From: Vibrio cidicii
Lineage (GTDB): Bacteria > Pseudomonadota > Gammaproteobacteria > Enterobacterales > Vibrionaceae
Assembly (NCBI RefSeq): GCF_009763805.1
Contig: NZ_CP046804.1
Span: 3,038,001 to 3,102,000 of the forward strand
Direction: 5' to 3'
Length of the DNA: 64,000 bases
A program made the translations under genes and the position numbers. Every line of letters starts with the position of its first letter. The first letter of the stretch is position 1. The notes under the pieces are model-generated. The model was not told where the DNA came from, searched no databases, and saw only the letters and a program-made list of their open reading frames with translations. This document shows positions 29,319 to 38,090 of this stretch, piece by piece.

Positions 29319-29526
29319 GTCTTTTGAGCCACTCTAGAATTGTAGTTAGAAGCCATCCACCATTATTGCCGCTTACGGTGCGCATAGGCTCAGGTAAGCG
29401 CTTATCCTTGACCATGCGATGGATTGTGCGCTCATTAACATGCAGGAGCTCGGCGAGCTCTTTTTTGCTGATGATGTTCAATGGCGTTGCCGCCCTGTTG
29501 CACTGACGAGAGAGATCGAAGGTCAC
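29305..29526 (-). CDS. AlpA/excisionase-like HTH protein, second copy
   Basis: A 73-residue helix-turn-helix protein (KKELAELLHVNERTIHRMVKDKRLPEP) of the AlpA/MerR-like excisionase type. I chose the GTG at 29526: GGAGG lies seven bases upstream, and the start overlaps the stop of the preceding alpA-like gene in TAGTG, implying translational coupling. A longer reading from an upstream ATG overlaps that gene by 43 bases and is less likely. It probably acts with the first copy in control of excision, int expression or replication. Confidence 0.75.
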   Translation of the reverse strand: MTFDLSRQCNRAATPLNIISKKELAELLHVNERTIHRMVKDKRLPEPMRTVSGNNGGWLLTTILEWLKRQKGH

Positions 29527-29759
29527 TATGCGTCCTCCGAATGTTGGCCTGCTTGTTTGTCTAGCCATTGAGTCAGGTCAGAAAGACGCCAAACGACAGA
29601 ACGGCTACCTAACTTGATACGAGGAGGGAAGCGGCCTTCCTTTTCTAACTTCCAAGCTTGGCTGCGTGAAATGGCGGTGATACGGCGACGTTCTGCTTCT
29701 CGGACAAATCGGTCACAAGAGAGTTGACTAGGTTGGGTGAGTTTTTCTATGGCAGTCAT
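29526..29759 (-). CDS. alpA: AlpA family regulator
   Basis: A 77-residue AlpA-type protein with the typical HTH order: ISRSQAWKLEKEGRFPPRIKLGSRSVVWRLSDLTQWL. In P4-like elements AlpA activates or assists integrase and acts as the directionality factor. Here it is the upstream member of a coupled alpA pair on the right side of the island, opposite the int end. The two genes share one base at their junction. Confidence 0.88.
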   Translation of the reverse strand: MTAIEKLTQPSQLSCDRFVREAERRRITAISRSQAWKLEKEGRFPPRIKLGSRSVVWRLSDLTQWLDKQAGQHSEDA

Positions 29760-29826
29760 ACTGGTGCTCCGTTGTTAAGGTACGTGTATAGGCTGCCATA
29801 GAGGTTTTAATTATTCATGTCGATCG

Positions 29827-30462
29827 CTATACCGGAAAGGATTCAGGACAAAAATCGATAAGTTTTGAGGCAATAAACTGATCAACTAGGGCTTGTGCAC
29901 CCTTGCCACTTTTGTTTTCACAATAGCTACCTTTATCGAGCACTTTTCTCAAACCTTTCGCTAAGTCTCTTTCTGAAAGTTGAAGTAATGGTTTCAGGGC
30001 TGGGTGGGGGATGCGTATTTGAGAAACATGCTCAACCAAGCGTTTAACAAATAAACCGATAGCGACAATAACACTGCTCTTGTGGCTAAAAAACGCTTTT
30101 GCTATAGGAATGATGACCTCAAGAGCCCGGTTTGTATTTGGTTTCTTTGAAGTGATACCTGCCCATGTTTGCTTGATCAAAATCGTCAGCTCTTTCTTGG
30201 TCGATTCATCTAATGATTGGTTGGCCATGCGCATTTGGCGAAACCTGCCGGACCTGTCTAAGGAGATGCATAGTTTGTTTGTAGAGCTAGCATCATGGCT
30301 ATAACCCAATGTCTCAGCGGTCTCAATAACAAATCGCTCTACAGGATTACAAGAGCGCTTCCATTTGTTAGGTCTTAAAACCATGTCCGCAACTTTGCGG
30401 ATGGGCTTTTGCTCTTCTGGTTTAAAGACAATAACCATTGCACGATCAATTTCTGATGACAT
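29827..30462 (-). CDS. Unknown island protein
   Basis: A 211-residue protein I do not recognise. It is mostly helical-looking and basic, with no membrane segment or catalytic motif visible. It lies 67 bases upstream of the alpA pair on the same strand and may be the first gene of that unit. The 10-bp repeat cluster lies about 190 bases upstream of its start. A DNA-binding or replication role would fit the position but is not shown. Confidence 0.6.
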   Translation of the reverse strand: MSSEIDRAMVIVFKPEEQKPIRKVADMVLRPNKWKRSCNPVERFVIETAETLGYSHDASSTNKLCISLDRSGRFRQMRMANQSLDESTKKELTILIKQTWAGITSKKPNTNRALEVIIPIAKAFFSHKSSVIVAIGLFVKRLVEHVSQIRIPHPALKPLLQLSERDLAKGLRKVLDKGSYCENKSGKGAQALVDQFIASKLIDFCPESFPV

Positions 30463-30622
30463 AAACAGTATCCGTGTTCATTTGGTTTGCAAAGTAGCTA
30501 ATTGTTCCTATTAGTGTGGGTTAGTTCAGTGATCTGGATACCATAATTCGATGAATAACTTATTATTTCTAAATTTTTAAGTGTTGTTTTATAAGGTTAT
30601 TTCGCTTTAAGTTATCTAAAAT

Positions 30623-30738
30623 ATCGTGAGATCGTTTTATATCACTTTTAATCACATATGATCACATAACATCTCATAAGTTCTCATAAGATCTCATAGA
30701 ATCATCTGAGTTATCGTGAAATCGTTTTAAATCTCTTA
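30623..30738. repeat. Phased 10-bp repeats flanked by 21-bp repeats
   Basis: Five tandem 10-base units (30651-30700) share the pattern ATC(A/T)CATAnn: ATCACATATG, ATCACATAAC, ATCTCATAAG, TTCTCATAAG, ATCTCATAGA. On each side lies a near-identical 21-base unit starting ATCGTGA(G/A)ATCGTTTTA (from 30623 and from 30713; two mismatches). The cluster lies in the 499-base non-coding stretch 30463-30961 that ends in attR. One unit per helical turn suggests cooperative protein binding. Confidence 0.7.
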
Positions 30739-30871
30739 ATGTCTTTCAACTGACTTTGTTTTGACGGTCTTTGCTTGAACAAAATTGAGATGTGTTAACA
30801 CCGACTCTAAACGTTAGTTCTTTAAAAGCCTGTCAGTGAGATTTGGGTGATGAAGGGGTACTAGCAAAATG

Positions 30872-30895
30872 CTCGGGGTACATGTGGGGGTACAT
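30872..30895. repeat. Right copy of the 24-base island-end repeat
   Basis: This is identical to 12118-12141 and abuts the right att repeat without a gap. It contains GGGGTACATGTGGGGGTACA. It is likely to be an arm-type binding site for Int or an AlpA-like factor. Confidence 0.7.
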
Positions 30896-30976
30896 ATAAC
30901 AAAAAAGTCGCTCTCTATAAAAGAAAAGCGACTTTAAATTCAAATGGTTAACTAATGTTAATTAGTTCATGCCGTA
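30896..30976. repeat. attR: fis 3' end and terminator
   Basis: Right copy of the 81-base direct repeat. It includes the fis stop and last codons (30962-30976) and the leftward fis terminator (stem AAAGTCGCT / AGCGACTTT, 30904-30935, followed by T on the minus strand). Because the repeat rebuilds the gene end, integration leaves Fis intact. Confidence 0.9.
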
Positions 30977-31258
30977 TTTTTTCAATTTCTTGCGAAGAGT
31001 ACCGCGGTTGATGCCCATCATGGTTGCTGCGCGCGTTTGGTTGCCGCGAGTGTACTGCATAATGGTATCTAGTAATGGCTGTTCAACTTCAGCGAGAACT
31101 AGTTCGTATAGTTCAGTCACTTCCTGACCGTTTAATTGAGCCAAGTAGTTTTTAAGAGACGCTTTAACAGAATCACGTAGTGGCTTTTGCGTGATTTGAT
31201 CTTGTGATGTTACGGTAGTTACGGTTAAAGCTTCTGAAGTCAGATTTTGTTCGAACAT
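30962..31258 (-). CDS. fis: Nucleoid-associated factor for inversion stimulation
   Basis: The 98-residue Fis protein at standard length, with the C-terminal [29 protein letters not shown]. Fis is a growth-phase-dependent DNA-bending protein that activates rRNA promoters and assists site-specific recombinases. It lies downstream of dusB on the same strand, as in the usual dusB-fis operon. Its last codons are part of the island attachment site, so an element that may use Fis during recombination has inserted at the fis gene itself. Confidence 0.96.
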   Translation of the reverse strand: MFEQNLTSEALTVTTVTSQDQITQKPLRDSVKASLKNYLAQLNGQEVTELYELVLAEVEQPLLDTIMQYTRGNQTRAATMMGINRGTLRKKLKKYGMN

Positions 31259-31322
31259 ATTCGGTCTAGCTCTTCTCTTAATTATGATGCAACGTCATAG
31301 CCTTCATATTTGTAGCTGCAGC

Positions 31323-31402
31323 GTCGTTGACGGCGCTAACTCACCCTAATCAAATAGCAGATCTATGTTCATAGGGCTGAGTTATCTTGTCGCCTAGCTG
31401 CC
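31323..31402. repeat. Dispersed dyad repeat, copy 2
   Basis: About 80 bases in the dusB-fis intercistronic gap that resemble 24230-24311. An imperfect hairpin is visible: CTCACCCTA pairs with TAGGGCTGAG. It could act on the dusB-fis message. Confidence 0.6.
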
Positions 31403-31413
31403 ACTCCAACTAG

Positions 31414-32376
31414 TTAGGCTAAATCAAAGTAACCCTCTAACGCCTCAAGCTGCAGATCGGCTGCGTCGATGGCGTTGAAGGTACGGCGAAACTCACTCGC
31501 TTGTTCATGCTCTTTTAGGTACCAGCCTACGTGCTTACGCGCGATACGCGGACCTAAATACTCGCCATAAAAATCATGCAGAGCGTTCACATGACCAAGC
31601 AGGATGCTTTTTACTTCCGCAATAGGAAGCTCGGGCATCGTGGTGCCGTTTTCCAAATAGTGTTGGATTTCCTGAAAAATCCACGGACGACCCTGGGCAG
31701 GGCGCCCGATCATGAGAGCGTCAGCGCCGGTGTACTCCAGCACATGCTTTGCCTTCTCCGGACTATCGATATCACCGTTAGCGATAACCGGAATTGAGAT
31801 GGCTTGCTTGACGGCTCTAATGCTGTCGTATTCGGCCTCACCTTTGTACATACAGGCTTTGGTTCTGCCATGCAGAGCAAGTGCCTGTATGCCGCAGTCT
31901 TCGGCTAATTTAGCGATTTGAATACAGTTTTTATTTTCTGTATCCCAGCCAGTGCGGGTTTTTAAAGTGACTGGCACTTTTACTGCGTTCACCACCGTTT
32001 TCAAAATCTGTTCGATAATGTCTGGGTATTTCAGCAGGGCAGAACCCGCGAGCTTTTTATTCACTTTTTTTGCTGGGCATCCCATGTTGATGTCGATGAT
32101 TTGTGCACCGTTTTCAACGCTGAATTGCGCAGCATCTGCCATGAGCTGTGGATCACTTCCAGCAATCTGTACTGAGCGAATGCCCGATTCGCCTTCATGC
32201 ACCATGCGATTTTGTGATTTAGCGGTTTTCCACAAAGCGGGATTGGAAGACATCATTTCACTGACGGCCATTCCCGCTCCGTATCGCAAACACAACTCGC
32301 GAAAGGGTCTGTCGGTGACACCCGCCATGGGGGCGACGATCAGATTGTTCTTAAGTTGGTGGTTTCCGATTTTCAA
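31414..32376 (-). CDS. dusB: tRNA-dihydrouridine synthase B
   Basis: A 320-residue FMN-dependent tRNA dihydrouridine synthase. It starts [22 protein letters not shown] and has the catalytic-cysteine region [18 protein letters not shown], the RTGW segment and the C-terminal FMN-binding [11 protein letters not shown]. It reduces uridine in tRNA. It is the first gene of dusB-fis, with prmA upstream on the same strand. An alternating order of modification enzyme and nucleoid protein is the conserved arrangement in gamma-proteobacteria. Confidence 0.95.
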   Translation of the reverse strand: MKIGNHQLKNNLIVAPMAGVTDRPFRELCLRYGAGMAVSEMMSSNPALWKTAKSQNRMVHEGESGIRSVQIAGSDPQLMADAAQFSVENGAQIIDINMGCPAKKVNKKLAGSALLKYPDIIEQILKTVVNAVKVPVTLKTRTGWDTENKNCIQIAKLAEDCGIQALALHGRTKACMYKGEAEYDSIRAVKQAISIPVIANGDIDSPEKAKHVLEYTGADALMIGRPAQGRPWIFQEIQHYLENGTTMPELPIAEVKSILLGHVNALHDFYGEYLGPRIARKHVGWYLKEHEQASEFRRTFNAIDAADLQLEALEGYFDLA

Positions 32377-32515
32377 AACGTCTTCACAGCTTCATACCAG
32401 CAAGGGCGCGCATTTTACGCATTTTTTTTCTGCGTGAAAAGACTAATATTTGAGCATTGAGTAATTGTTTTTGTAATTTGTATAAAATTCAAACAATTAT
32501 CCCTGGAAGTCTTAT

Positions 32516-33404
32516 CTAGCCTTGCTTGCGACCCGAGATGCGACACCATTCACTCTGCTCAATAATCGGATCAATGTGAAACGCGTCACGATAGTGATTC
32601 GCCACATCTTCCGCTTGTGTGTCTAAAACACCGGACATCGCCAACAGGCCATTTGGTTTAACTAGCCCTGTGATGATCGACGAAAGTTCACGCAGCGGTG
32701 CGGCTAAAATGTTGGCCACTACCACATCGGCCAGCAGACCTTCTGGTTGATCTTGTGGCAGGTAAACCTCAAGTTGTTCGGCCACGCCATTGCGCTGCGC
32801 GTTATCTTTTGAGGCGAGTAGCGCTTGAGGATCGATGTCGATGCCGATGACTTTTTCTGCACCAAGTTTGATAGCAGCGATCGCGAGGATGCCTGAACCA
32901 CAACCAAAATCGATTACGGTCTTGCCGCTCAGATCGAGGCTTTCTAGCCACTGCAGGCACAACGCGGTGGTTGGGTGAGTCCCCGTACCAAAGGCGAGGC
33001 CCGGATCGAGCATTACGTTGACTGCGCTTGGATCGGGAATGTCGCGCCAGCTTGGGCAGATCCACAGACGCTCACCAAACTTCATGGGGTGGAAGTTGTC
33101 CATCCACTCGCGTTTCCCAATCTTTGTCTTCAAGCTGCTCTACTTTGTAGGCAAAGCCGTCGACCAGCATGTTGCTGGCTTTAATCTGCGACATGATGAG
33201 CTGAGTGTCGGCTTCGGCATCGTACAGCGCTAGGACGTCTGTGTCTCCCCATAGGCGAGTTTCACCGGGCAGAGGCTCGAATACCGGTGTATCGTGAGCA
33301 TCCAAGAAGGTCACGGACAGCGCGCCAGTCTCTTCCATAAGCATGTCGCCGATTTGCTCAGCGTTTTCATTGGTCGCATTGAGTTTGATTTGAATCCAAG
33401 GCAT
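32516..33404 (-). CDS. prmA: Ribosomal protein L11 methyltransferase, frameshifted as given
   Basis: PrmA of about 295 residues, which trimethylates ribosomal protein L11 using SAM. The N-terminal substrate-recognition domain starts [15 protein letters not shown] (ATG 33404). The methyltransferase domain has [14 protein letters not shown], the SAM motif [15 protein letters not shown] and VANILAAPL. The frame breaks at 33112-33116 (GAAAC on the coding strand); deleting one A restores [16 protein letters not shown], the conserved domain junction. Downstream of accC with its own gap and terminator, so it is probably transcribed separately. Confidence 0.92.
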
Positions 33405-33468
33405 GAGTGGGTACTCTCGATGTGTAAATTTGGCGCAGAGTTTAGCAGACTTTGCGATGAAACGAAAA

Positions 33469-33488
33469 ATGCCCACCGAGGTGGGCAT
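33469..33488 (-). terminator. Terminator after accC
   Basis: ATGCCCACC / GGTGGGCAT hairpin with a run of T on the minus strand. It closes the accB-accC unit just upstream of prmA. Confidence 0.9.
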
Positions 33489-33506
33489 CATCATTCGAGT
33501 GCTGAC

Positions 33507-34853
33507 TTAGTGTTGAAGTCCGAGCTTCTTCTCAAGGTAGTGGATGTTGGCTCCACCATGTTGGAAGTTTTCGTCGTTCATGATGCTCACTTGCAGCGGA
33601 ATATTGGTCTTGATCCCTTCGATGATCATCTCACCAAGAGCATTGCGCATGCGTGCAATCGCCACATCGCGGTTCTCACCGTAAGTGATGAGTTTACCGA
33701 TCATTGAGTCGTAGTGCGGTGGCACTGTGTAACCCGTGTAGATGTGCGATTCCCAACGAACGCCCATGCCGCCTGGTGAATGGAAGCGCTCGATCTTGCC
33801 CGGTGAAGGCAGGAAGCGCTCAGGATCTTCGGCGTTGATACGACACTCAATCGCATGACCACGGATCTTGATGTCATTTTGGGTAAACGACAGCGGTTGG
33901 CCTGCGGCAACACGTAGCTGCTCTTTGATTAAGTCAACGCCAGTCACCATTTCTGTCACTGGATGTTCTACCTGAATACGGGTGTTCATTTCGATGAAGT
34001 AGAACTCACCGTTTTCGTACAGGAACTCAAAGGTACCTGCGCCGCGATAGCCGATTTCAAGACACGCACGGGTACAACGTTCACCGATGTACTTACGCAT
34101 TTCCTCTGTGATGCCCGGCGCGGGTGCTTCTTCCACCACTTTTTGGTGACGACGCTGCATAGAGCAATCACGTTCACCGAGGTGAATCGCGCCGCCTTGG
34201 CCATCGGCAATCACTTGTACTTCAACGTGACGTGGGTTTTCTAGGAATTTCTCCATGTAAACCATGTCGTTGTTGAACGCTGCTTTGGCTTCAGCACGCG
34301 TCATTGCGATCGCTTGAACCAGATCCGCTTCTTTGCGTACTACACGCATACCACGACCACCGCCGCCACCAGAGGCTTTGATGATGACTGGATAACCGAT
34401 GCGTTTGGCGTGTGCTTTGTTTTTCACTTCGTCGTTGTCGAGTGGGCCATCGGAGCCCGGTACACAAGGAACGCCCGCTTTTTTCATCGCGGTGATCGCC
34501 GAGACTTTATCACCCATGATTCGGATAGTTTCCGCTTTTGGGCCCACAAAAATAAAGCCGCTGCGTTCTACTTGCTCAGCAAAATCGGCGTTTTCCGACA
34601 GGAAACCGTAACCCGGATGGATGGCAACCGCGCCAGTCACTTCCGCCGCGGAAATAATACGCGGAATGTTCAGGTAGCTGTCGATGCCTTTTGCCGGGCC
34701 GATACAGACAGTTTCGTCAGCCAGTAGCACGTGTTTGAGATCGCGATCGGCGGTTGAGTGCACGGCAACGGTTTTGATGCCGAGCTCTTTACATGCGCGA
34801 AGAATACGAAGTGCGATTTCACCTCGGTTCGCGATGACTACTTTATCTAACAT
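33507..34853 (-). CDS. accC: Acetyl-CoA carboxylase, biotin carboxylase subunit
   Basis: A 448-residue biotin carboxylase of standard length. It starts [17 protein letters not shown] and has the ATP-grasp glycine-rich loop [14 protein letters not shown], the [23 protein letters not shown] segment and the [12 protein letters not shown] active-site segment. It carboxylates the biotin on AccB as the first half-reaction of fatty-acid synthesis. It lies 12 bases downstream of accB in the conserved accBC operon. Confidence 0.97.
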   Translation of the reverse strand: MLDKVVIANRGEIALRILRACKELGIKTVAVHSTADRDLKHVLLADETVCIGPAKGIDSYLNIPRIISAAEVTGAVAIHPGYGFLSENADFAEQVERSGFIFVGPKAETIRIMGDKVSAITAMKKAGVPCVPGSDGPLDNDEVKNKAHAKRIGYPVIIKASGGGGGRGMRVVRKEADLVQAIAMTRAEAKAAFNNDMVYMEKFLENPRHVEVQVIADGQGGAIHLGERDCSMQRRHQKVVEEAPAPGITEEMRKYIGERCTRACLEIGYRGAGTFEFLYENGEFYFIEMNTRIQVEHPVTEMVTGVDLIKEQLRVAAGQPLSFTQNDIKIRGHAIECRINAEDPERFLPSPGKIERFHSPGGMGVRWESHIYTGYTVPPHYDSMIGKLITYGENRDVAIARMRNALGEMIIEGIKTNIPLQVSIMNDENFQHGGANIHYLEKKLGLQH

Positions 34854-34865
34854 AGCGAACTCCGC

Positions 34866-35330
34866 TTATTCGATAACAACGAGTGGCTGGTCGAATTCTA
34901 CTGGCTGGCCATCTTCAACAAGGATAGCGGTAACGACACCAGATTTATCCGCTTCGATTTGGTTCATCATTTTCATTGCTTCAACGATGCATAGCGTGTC
35001 GCCCGCTTTTACGCTTTGGCCCACTTCGATGAACGCTTTAGAATCTGGACTTGGTGAACGGTAGAAGGTGCCTACCATTGGAGAAAGCACTTTGTGACCT
35101 GCGCTTACCGCTGGCGCTGCGGCGGCAGGTGCCGCTTCAGCAACTGGCGCTGCGGCTACGGGTGCAGGAGCGGCTGCCGGCGCAGCTGCATAGTGGATAG
35201 GTGCAGGCGCTGCCATCATTTGACCATGACGGCTGATGCGTACTGATTCTTCACCTTCAGAAATTTCTAGCTCAGCAATGCCAGACTCTTCAACCAGTTC
35301 GATCAGTTTTTTGATTTTACGAATATCCAT
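34866..35330 (-). CDS. accB: Biotin carboxyl carrier protein
   Basis: A 154-residue BCCP. A short N-terminal segment is followed by an Ala-Pro-rich flexible linker (about residues 40-77) and the biotinyl domain with EAMKMMNQI, in which the lysine between the methionines is biotinylated. It carries the carboxyl group between AccC and the AccAD transferase. Immediately upstream of accC in the same operon; aroQ precedes it by 60 bases. Confidence 0.97.
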   Translation of the reverse strand: MDIRKIKKLIELVEESGIAELEISEGEESVRISRHGQMMAAPAPIHYAAAPAAAPAPVAAAPVAEAAPAAAAPAVSAGHKVLSPMVGTFYRSPSPDSKAFIEVGQSVKAGDTLCIVEAMKMMNQIEADKSGVVTAILVEDGQPVEFDQPLVVIE

Positions 35331-35390
35331 CTTATCTTTCTCTTTTATCTTGTGAGTAAGACAGCCGCCAAGGGCTGCAGAGTGTTGGGG

Positions 35391-35840
35391 TTACTTTGCC
35401 CGCAGCTTAGCAATCGCTGCCGACAGAGCAAATTCATAACCTTGTGCGCCTAAACCGCAGATCACGCCAACCGCTTTGTCCGACAAATAGGAGTGATGAC
35501 GGAAAGGTTCACGAGCATGCACGTTAGACAGGTGCACTTCAATATAAGGAATCGCGACACCGAGTAGAGCGTCTCTTAGCGCGACACTGGTATGGGTAAA
35601 TGCCGCCGGATTAATGATGATGAAGTCCACCTTGCCGTGTGCGGCGTGAATGGCTTCGATCAGCTCGTACTCACGATTCGATTGCAGATGTTCAAGCTCA
35701 ATATCGGCTTGTTTCGCCACTGTCATCAAGTTTTCGACGATCTGCGATAGCGTCTGCGCACCGTAGTGGGCAGGCTCGCGTAAACCAAGTAGGTTAAGAT
35801 TTGGGCCGTTTAAGACCAGAACTCGTAACTTTGCTGACAT
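35391..35840 (-). CDS. aroQ: 3-dehydroquinate dehydratase, type II
   Basis: A 149-residue type II dehydroquinase of the shikimate pathway, converting 3-dehydroquinate to 3-dehydroshikimate. Chosen start gives [19 protein letters not shown]; the longer upstream reading adds 33 residues with no family support. Active-site segments are the RE lid arginine, [16 protein letters not shown] and [17 protein letters not shown]. The conserved gene order aroQ-accB-accC supports the assignment. Confidence 0.96.
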   Translation of the reverse strand: MSAKLRVLVLNGPNLNLLGLREPAHYGAQTLSQIVENLMTVAKQADIELEHLQSNREYELIEAIHAAHGKVDFIIINPAAFTHTSVALRDALLGVAIPYIEVHLSNVHAREPFRHHSYLSDKAVGVICGLGAQGYEFALSAAIAKLRAK

Positions 35841-36034
35841 GTTGGCGCTATCTTTCTTTATCGTGAGTGAAACCAGCATATTCCCAAAAACAGGAGAAAT
35901 CGGCACGGTTTTTCTGTCAAATCTGTGCCAATTTTTCAAGATTGCCCAAGATTATAGCTAATTCATAGCAATTAGCAGCAAATTACTGGTCTAATCTCCC
36001 GAGTTGAACTTGGATTTCTGTAACCGGGTTAACA

Positions 36035-36083
36035 AAAAAGCGCCGCTGAAACGCAGTATGTCGAGTGGTTCGGCGCGGTTTTG
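36035..36083 (-). terminator. Possible terminator after the tetR-type gene
   Basis: GCGCCG / CGGCGC stem with a long, partly paired loop and T-rich flanks on both strands. It is the only structure I see in the 366-base gap 35841-36206, which otherwise should hold the aroQ-accBC promoter. Confidence 0.45.
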
Positions 36084-36206
36084 TGCCAATGTCAGTGAAG
36101 TGGTGGAAAAATAATCACTTGGCATCAGGAAGCAATCGCCTAGATGAGCGCCGAGGGAGAAGGGCGCTCATGGATTGGCAAAACTTGGATTGGGAAGAGT
36201 GAAGTG

Positions 36207-36791
36207 TTAAGCGTGTAGCGTGCAAAGCAGTTGCTGCGCCATTTTACTTAGTAAGGTTTTTTCTGGTTTGGTGTGAGCAAAAGTGCGCAAACCATAAATG
36301 CCCATGACCAGATAGTCGGCGAGAAAATCGCAATCGGCCTCGGCGCTAATCTCGCCGTTTTGCTGCGCTTTACACAGTTGGGCGAGCAGGCCAAGTTTCC
36401 AAGCGTTGAGGGTGTCGCGAATCATTTGTTCCACTTCATCGTCTTGTTTGGACAACTCACTCAGTGCTTTTTGCAGCAGGCAATCTTTGATCTCTTCGCT
36501 GGCGCATTCTTCTACCACCATGGCAAAGTAGCTTTGCAGTCCGTCCATGACGTTGGGCTGCGCGGCGAAAATTGCGTTGAACTCCTGCGCGCGTTCTTCG
36601 GCATAGTGGGCCAAAGCCGCCAGCAGTAAGCCGCGTTTATTTTCAAACGCACAATAGATGGACCCCGGATGCAGGCCAGTGGCTTTTTTCAAATCTTGCA
36701 TACTGGTCTTATTAAATCCTTTCGACATAAATTCATACATCGCGGATCGCAACACCTGTTCTCGGTCAAATTCAGCTACGCGCACACACAT
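36207..36791 (-). CDS. TetR/AcrR-family repressor
   Basis: A 194-residue TetR-family regulator with the N-terminal HTH (FMSKGFNKTSMQDLKKATGL, then HPGSIYCAFENKRGLL) and a helical ligand domain. It is divergent from the old-yellow-enzyme gene with two operator-like palindromes between, so it probably represses that gene and itself in the manner of NemR. Two cysteines lie in the ligand domain (ECASEEIKDCLL); a redox or electrophile-sensing role would fit but is not shown. The chosen ATG gives MCVRVAEF; a start 12 codons upstream is possible. Confidence 0.82.
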   Translation of the reverse strand: MCVRVAEFDREQVLRSAMYEFMSKGFNKTSMQDLKKATGLHPGSIYCAFENKRGLLLAALAHYAEERAQEFNAIFAAQPNVMDGLQSYFAMVVEECASEEIKDCLLQKALSELSKQDDEVEQMIRDTLNAWKLGLLAQLCKAQQNGEISAEADCDFLADYLVMGIYGLRTFAHTKPEKTLLSKMAQQLLCTLHA

Positions 36792-36849
36792 TCTCTCACT
36801 TGGGTTTTCGCCGCATTCTACGCGCAAAATCGCAAGGTGACAAAAGTTC

Positions 36850-36889
36850 TTGAACGTTCGTTCAAAATATATCTTGAATGATTGTTCAA
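36850..36889. promoter_or_regulatory. Twin TetR-type operators
   Basis: Two 16-base palindromic units, TTGAACGTTCGTTCAA (36850-36865) and TTGAATGATTGTTCAA (36874-36889), repeat at 24-base spacing between the divergent regulator and reductase genes. The symmetry and position fit TetR-family operators that cover both promoters. Confidence 0.75.
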
Positions 36890-36934
36890 AAATGATCTAG
36901 CATAGCGAACTTCACTCGACAGTAGGATGGCCCG

Positions 36935-37978
36935 ATGACGGATTTACTCTTCAAACCTTACGTTTTAAATGAACACCTTACCCTGAATAACCGCATTGTG
37001 ATGGCGCCACTGACGCGCTGTATGGCAGGAGAGGGGCTTGTACCGACAGATGAAATGGCCGCTTACTATGCTCGCCGCGCCGAAGCGGGGTTGATTATTT
37101 CGGAAGCGACGATCATTCGCCCGGACGGTCAGGGTTACCCCAATACTCCGGGGTTGTTCAGCGATGCACAAATTGCTGGCTGGAAGAAAGTGACTGAGGC
37201 CGTGCATGCGCGTGGTGGTAAGATTTTTGCTCAGCTTTGGCATACTGGCCGTGTGGCGCACCCTGCCTTTTTTGCGGGTGAGTATGTGCTCGCACCGTCG
37301 GCGGTGGCTTACGAAGGAACGGTGCCGCGTCGTCGCGATCTGACCTACACCCTGCCAAAAGCCGCGAGTAAAGAAGAGATCGAACAGTTGATCGAGGATT
37401 ACGCCAGTGCCGCAGAAAACGCCATCGTGTCGGGTTTTGATGGGGTGGAAATCCACGGTGCGAACGGCTATCTGCTTGATCAGTTCCTACACTATGACAC
37501 TAACTTGCGTGATGATGAGTTTGGTCAAACGCCAGAAAACATGGCGCGTTTTCCTCTGGCGGTGATTGACGCCATTATTGAGCGCATTGGTGGGCATCGC
37601 ACTGGTCTGCGTTTGTCACCGGGAGCCTACGCACACATCAAACCGGATGCGCGTGACCGAGCCGTGTTTGACTACTTGTTGGCCGAGCTGGAAACGCGTC
37701 AGTTGGCGTATCTGCATGAAGGGATGTTTGACGACAGCGTGGAGTTTGAGCACTTAGGCGGTAAAGTGTCGGAGTATATGCGCCAGCACTACTCAAAAAC
37801 CTTGATGGCGGCGGGTGGTTTCAGCGCGCAGTCCGGTGCGTCAGCGATTGAGCAAGGGCTATTTGAACTGCTGGCGATTGGTCGCCCGTTCATTGCTAAC
37901 CCAGATTACGTGGCAAAAGTGCGCTCCGGTGAAGCGCTAAAAACCTATGACGAGAGTATGTTGGCTGAATTGGTCTAG
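36935..37978 (+). CDS. Alkene reductase, old yellow enzyme family (NemA-like)
   Basis: A 347-residue FMN-dependent ene-reductase. Family segments are NRIVMAPLTRC near the N terminus, QLWHTGRVAH, and VEIHGANGYLLDQFL with the substrate-binding His/Asn pair; AIGRPFIANPD is near the C terminus. It reduces activated alkenes such as N-ethylmaleimide or other electrophiles with NAD(P)H. The divergent TetR-type gene and the paired operators suggest induction by such compounds. A terminator follows. Confidence 0.9.
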   Translation: MTDLLFKPYVLNEHLTLNNRIVMAPLTRCMAGEGLVPTDEMAAYYARRAEAGLIISEATIIRPDGQGYPNTPGLFSDAQIAGWKKVTEAVHARGGKIFAQLWHTGRVAHPAFFAGEYVLAPSAVAYEGTVPRRRDLTYTLPKAASKEEIEQLIEDYASAAENAIVSGFDGVEIHGANGYLLDQFLHYDTNLRDDEFGQTPENMARFPLAVIDAIIERIGGHRTGLRLSPGAYAHIKPDARDRAVFDYLLAELETRQLAYLHEGMFDDSVEFEHLGGKVSEYMRQHYSKTLMAAGGFSAQSGASAIEQGLFELLAIGRPFIANPDYVAKVRSGEALKTYDESMLAELV

Positions 37979-38011
37979 CAACCATCGCTGATCCTAGAAC
38001 TGCCAAAATGC

Positions 38012-38040
38012 AAAGGCGTGCCTCATTGAAGCACGCCTTT
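38012..38040. terminator. Terminator between the reductase and acs
   Basis: AAAGGCGTGC / GCACGCCTTT hairpin about 30 bases after the reductase stop. It can serve both converging units, though T tracts are short. Confidence 0.8.
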
Positions 38041-38090
38041 GTGGTTAGCGCAGGTCTCTTATTGTGGCAGCGTATGTTCGCTGCTCAGAA

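Noticed and set aside
30651..30700. CRISPR array
   Set aside because: The units are 10 bases and directly adjacent without spacers; no cas gene is present in the window.
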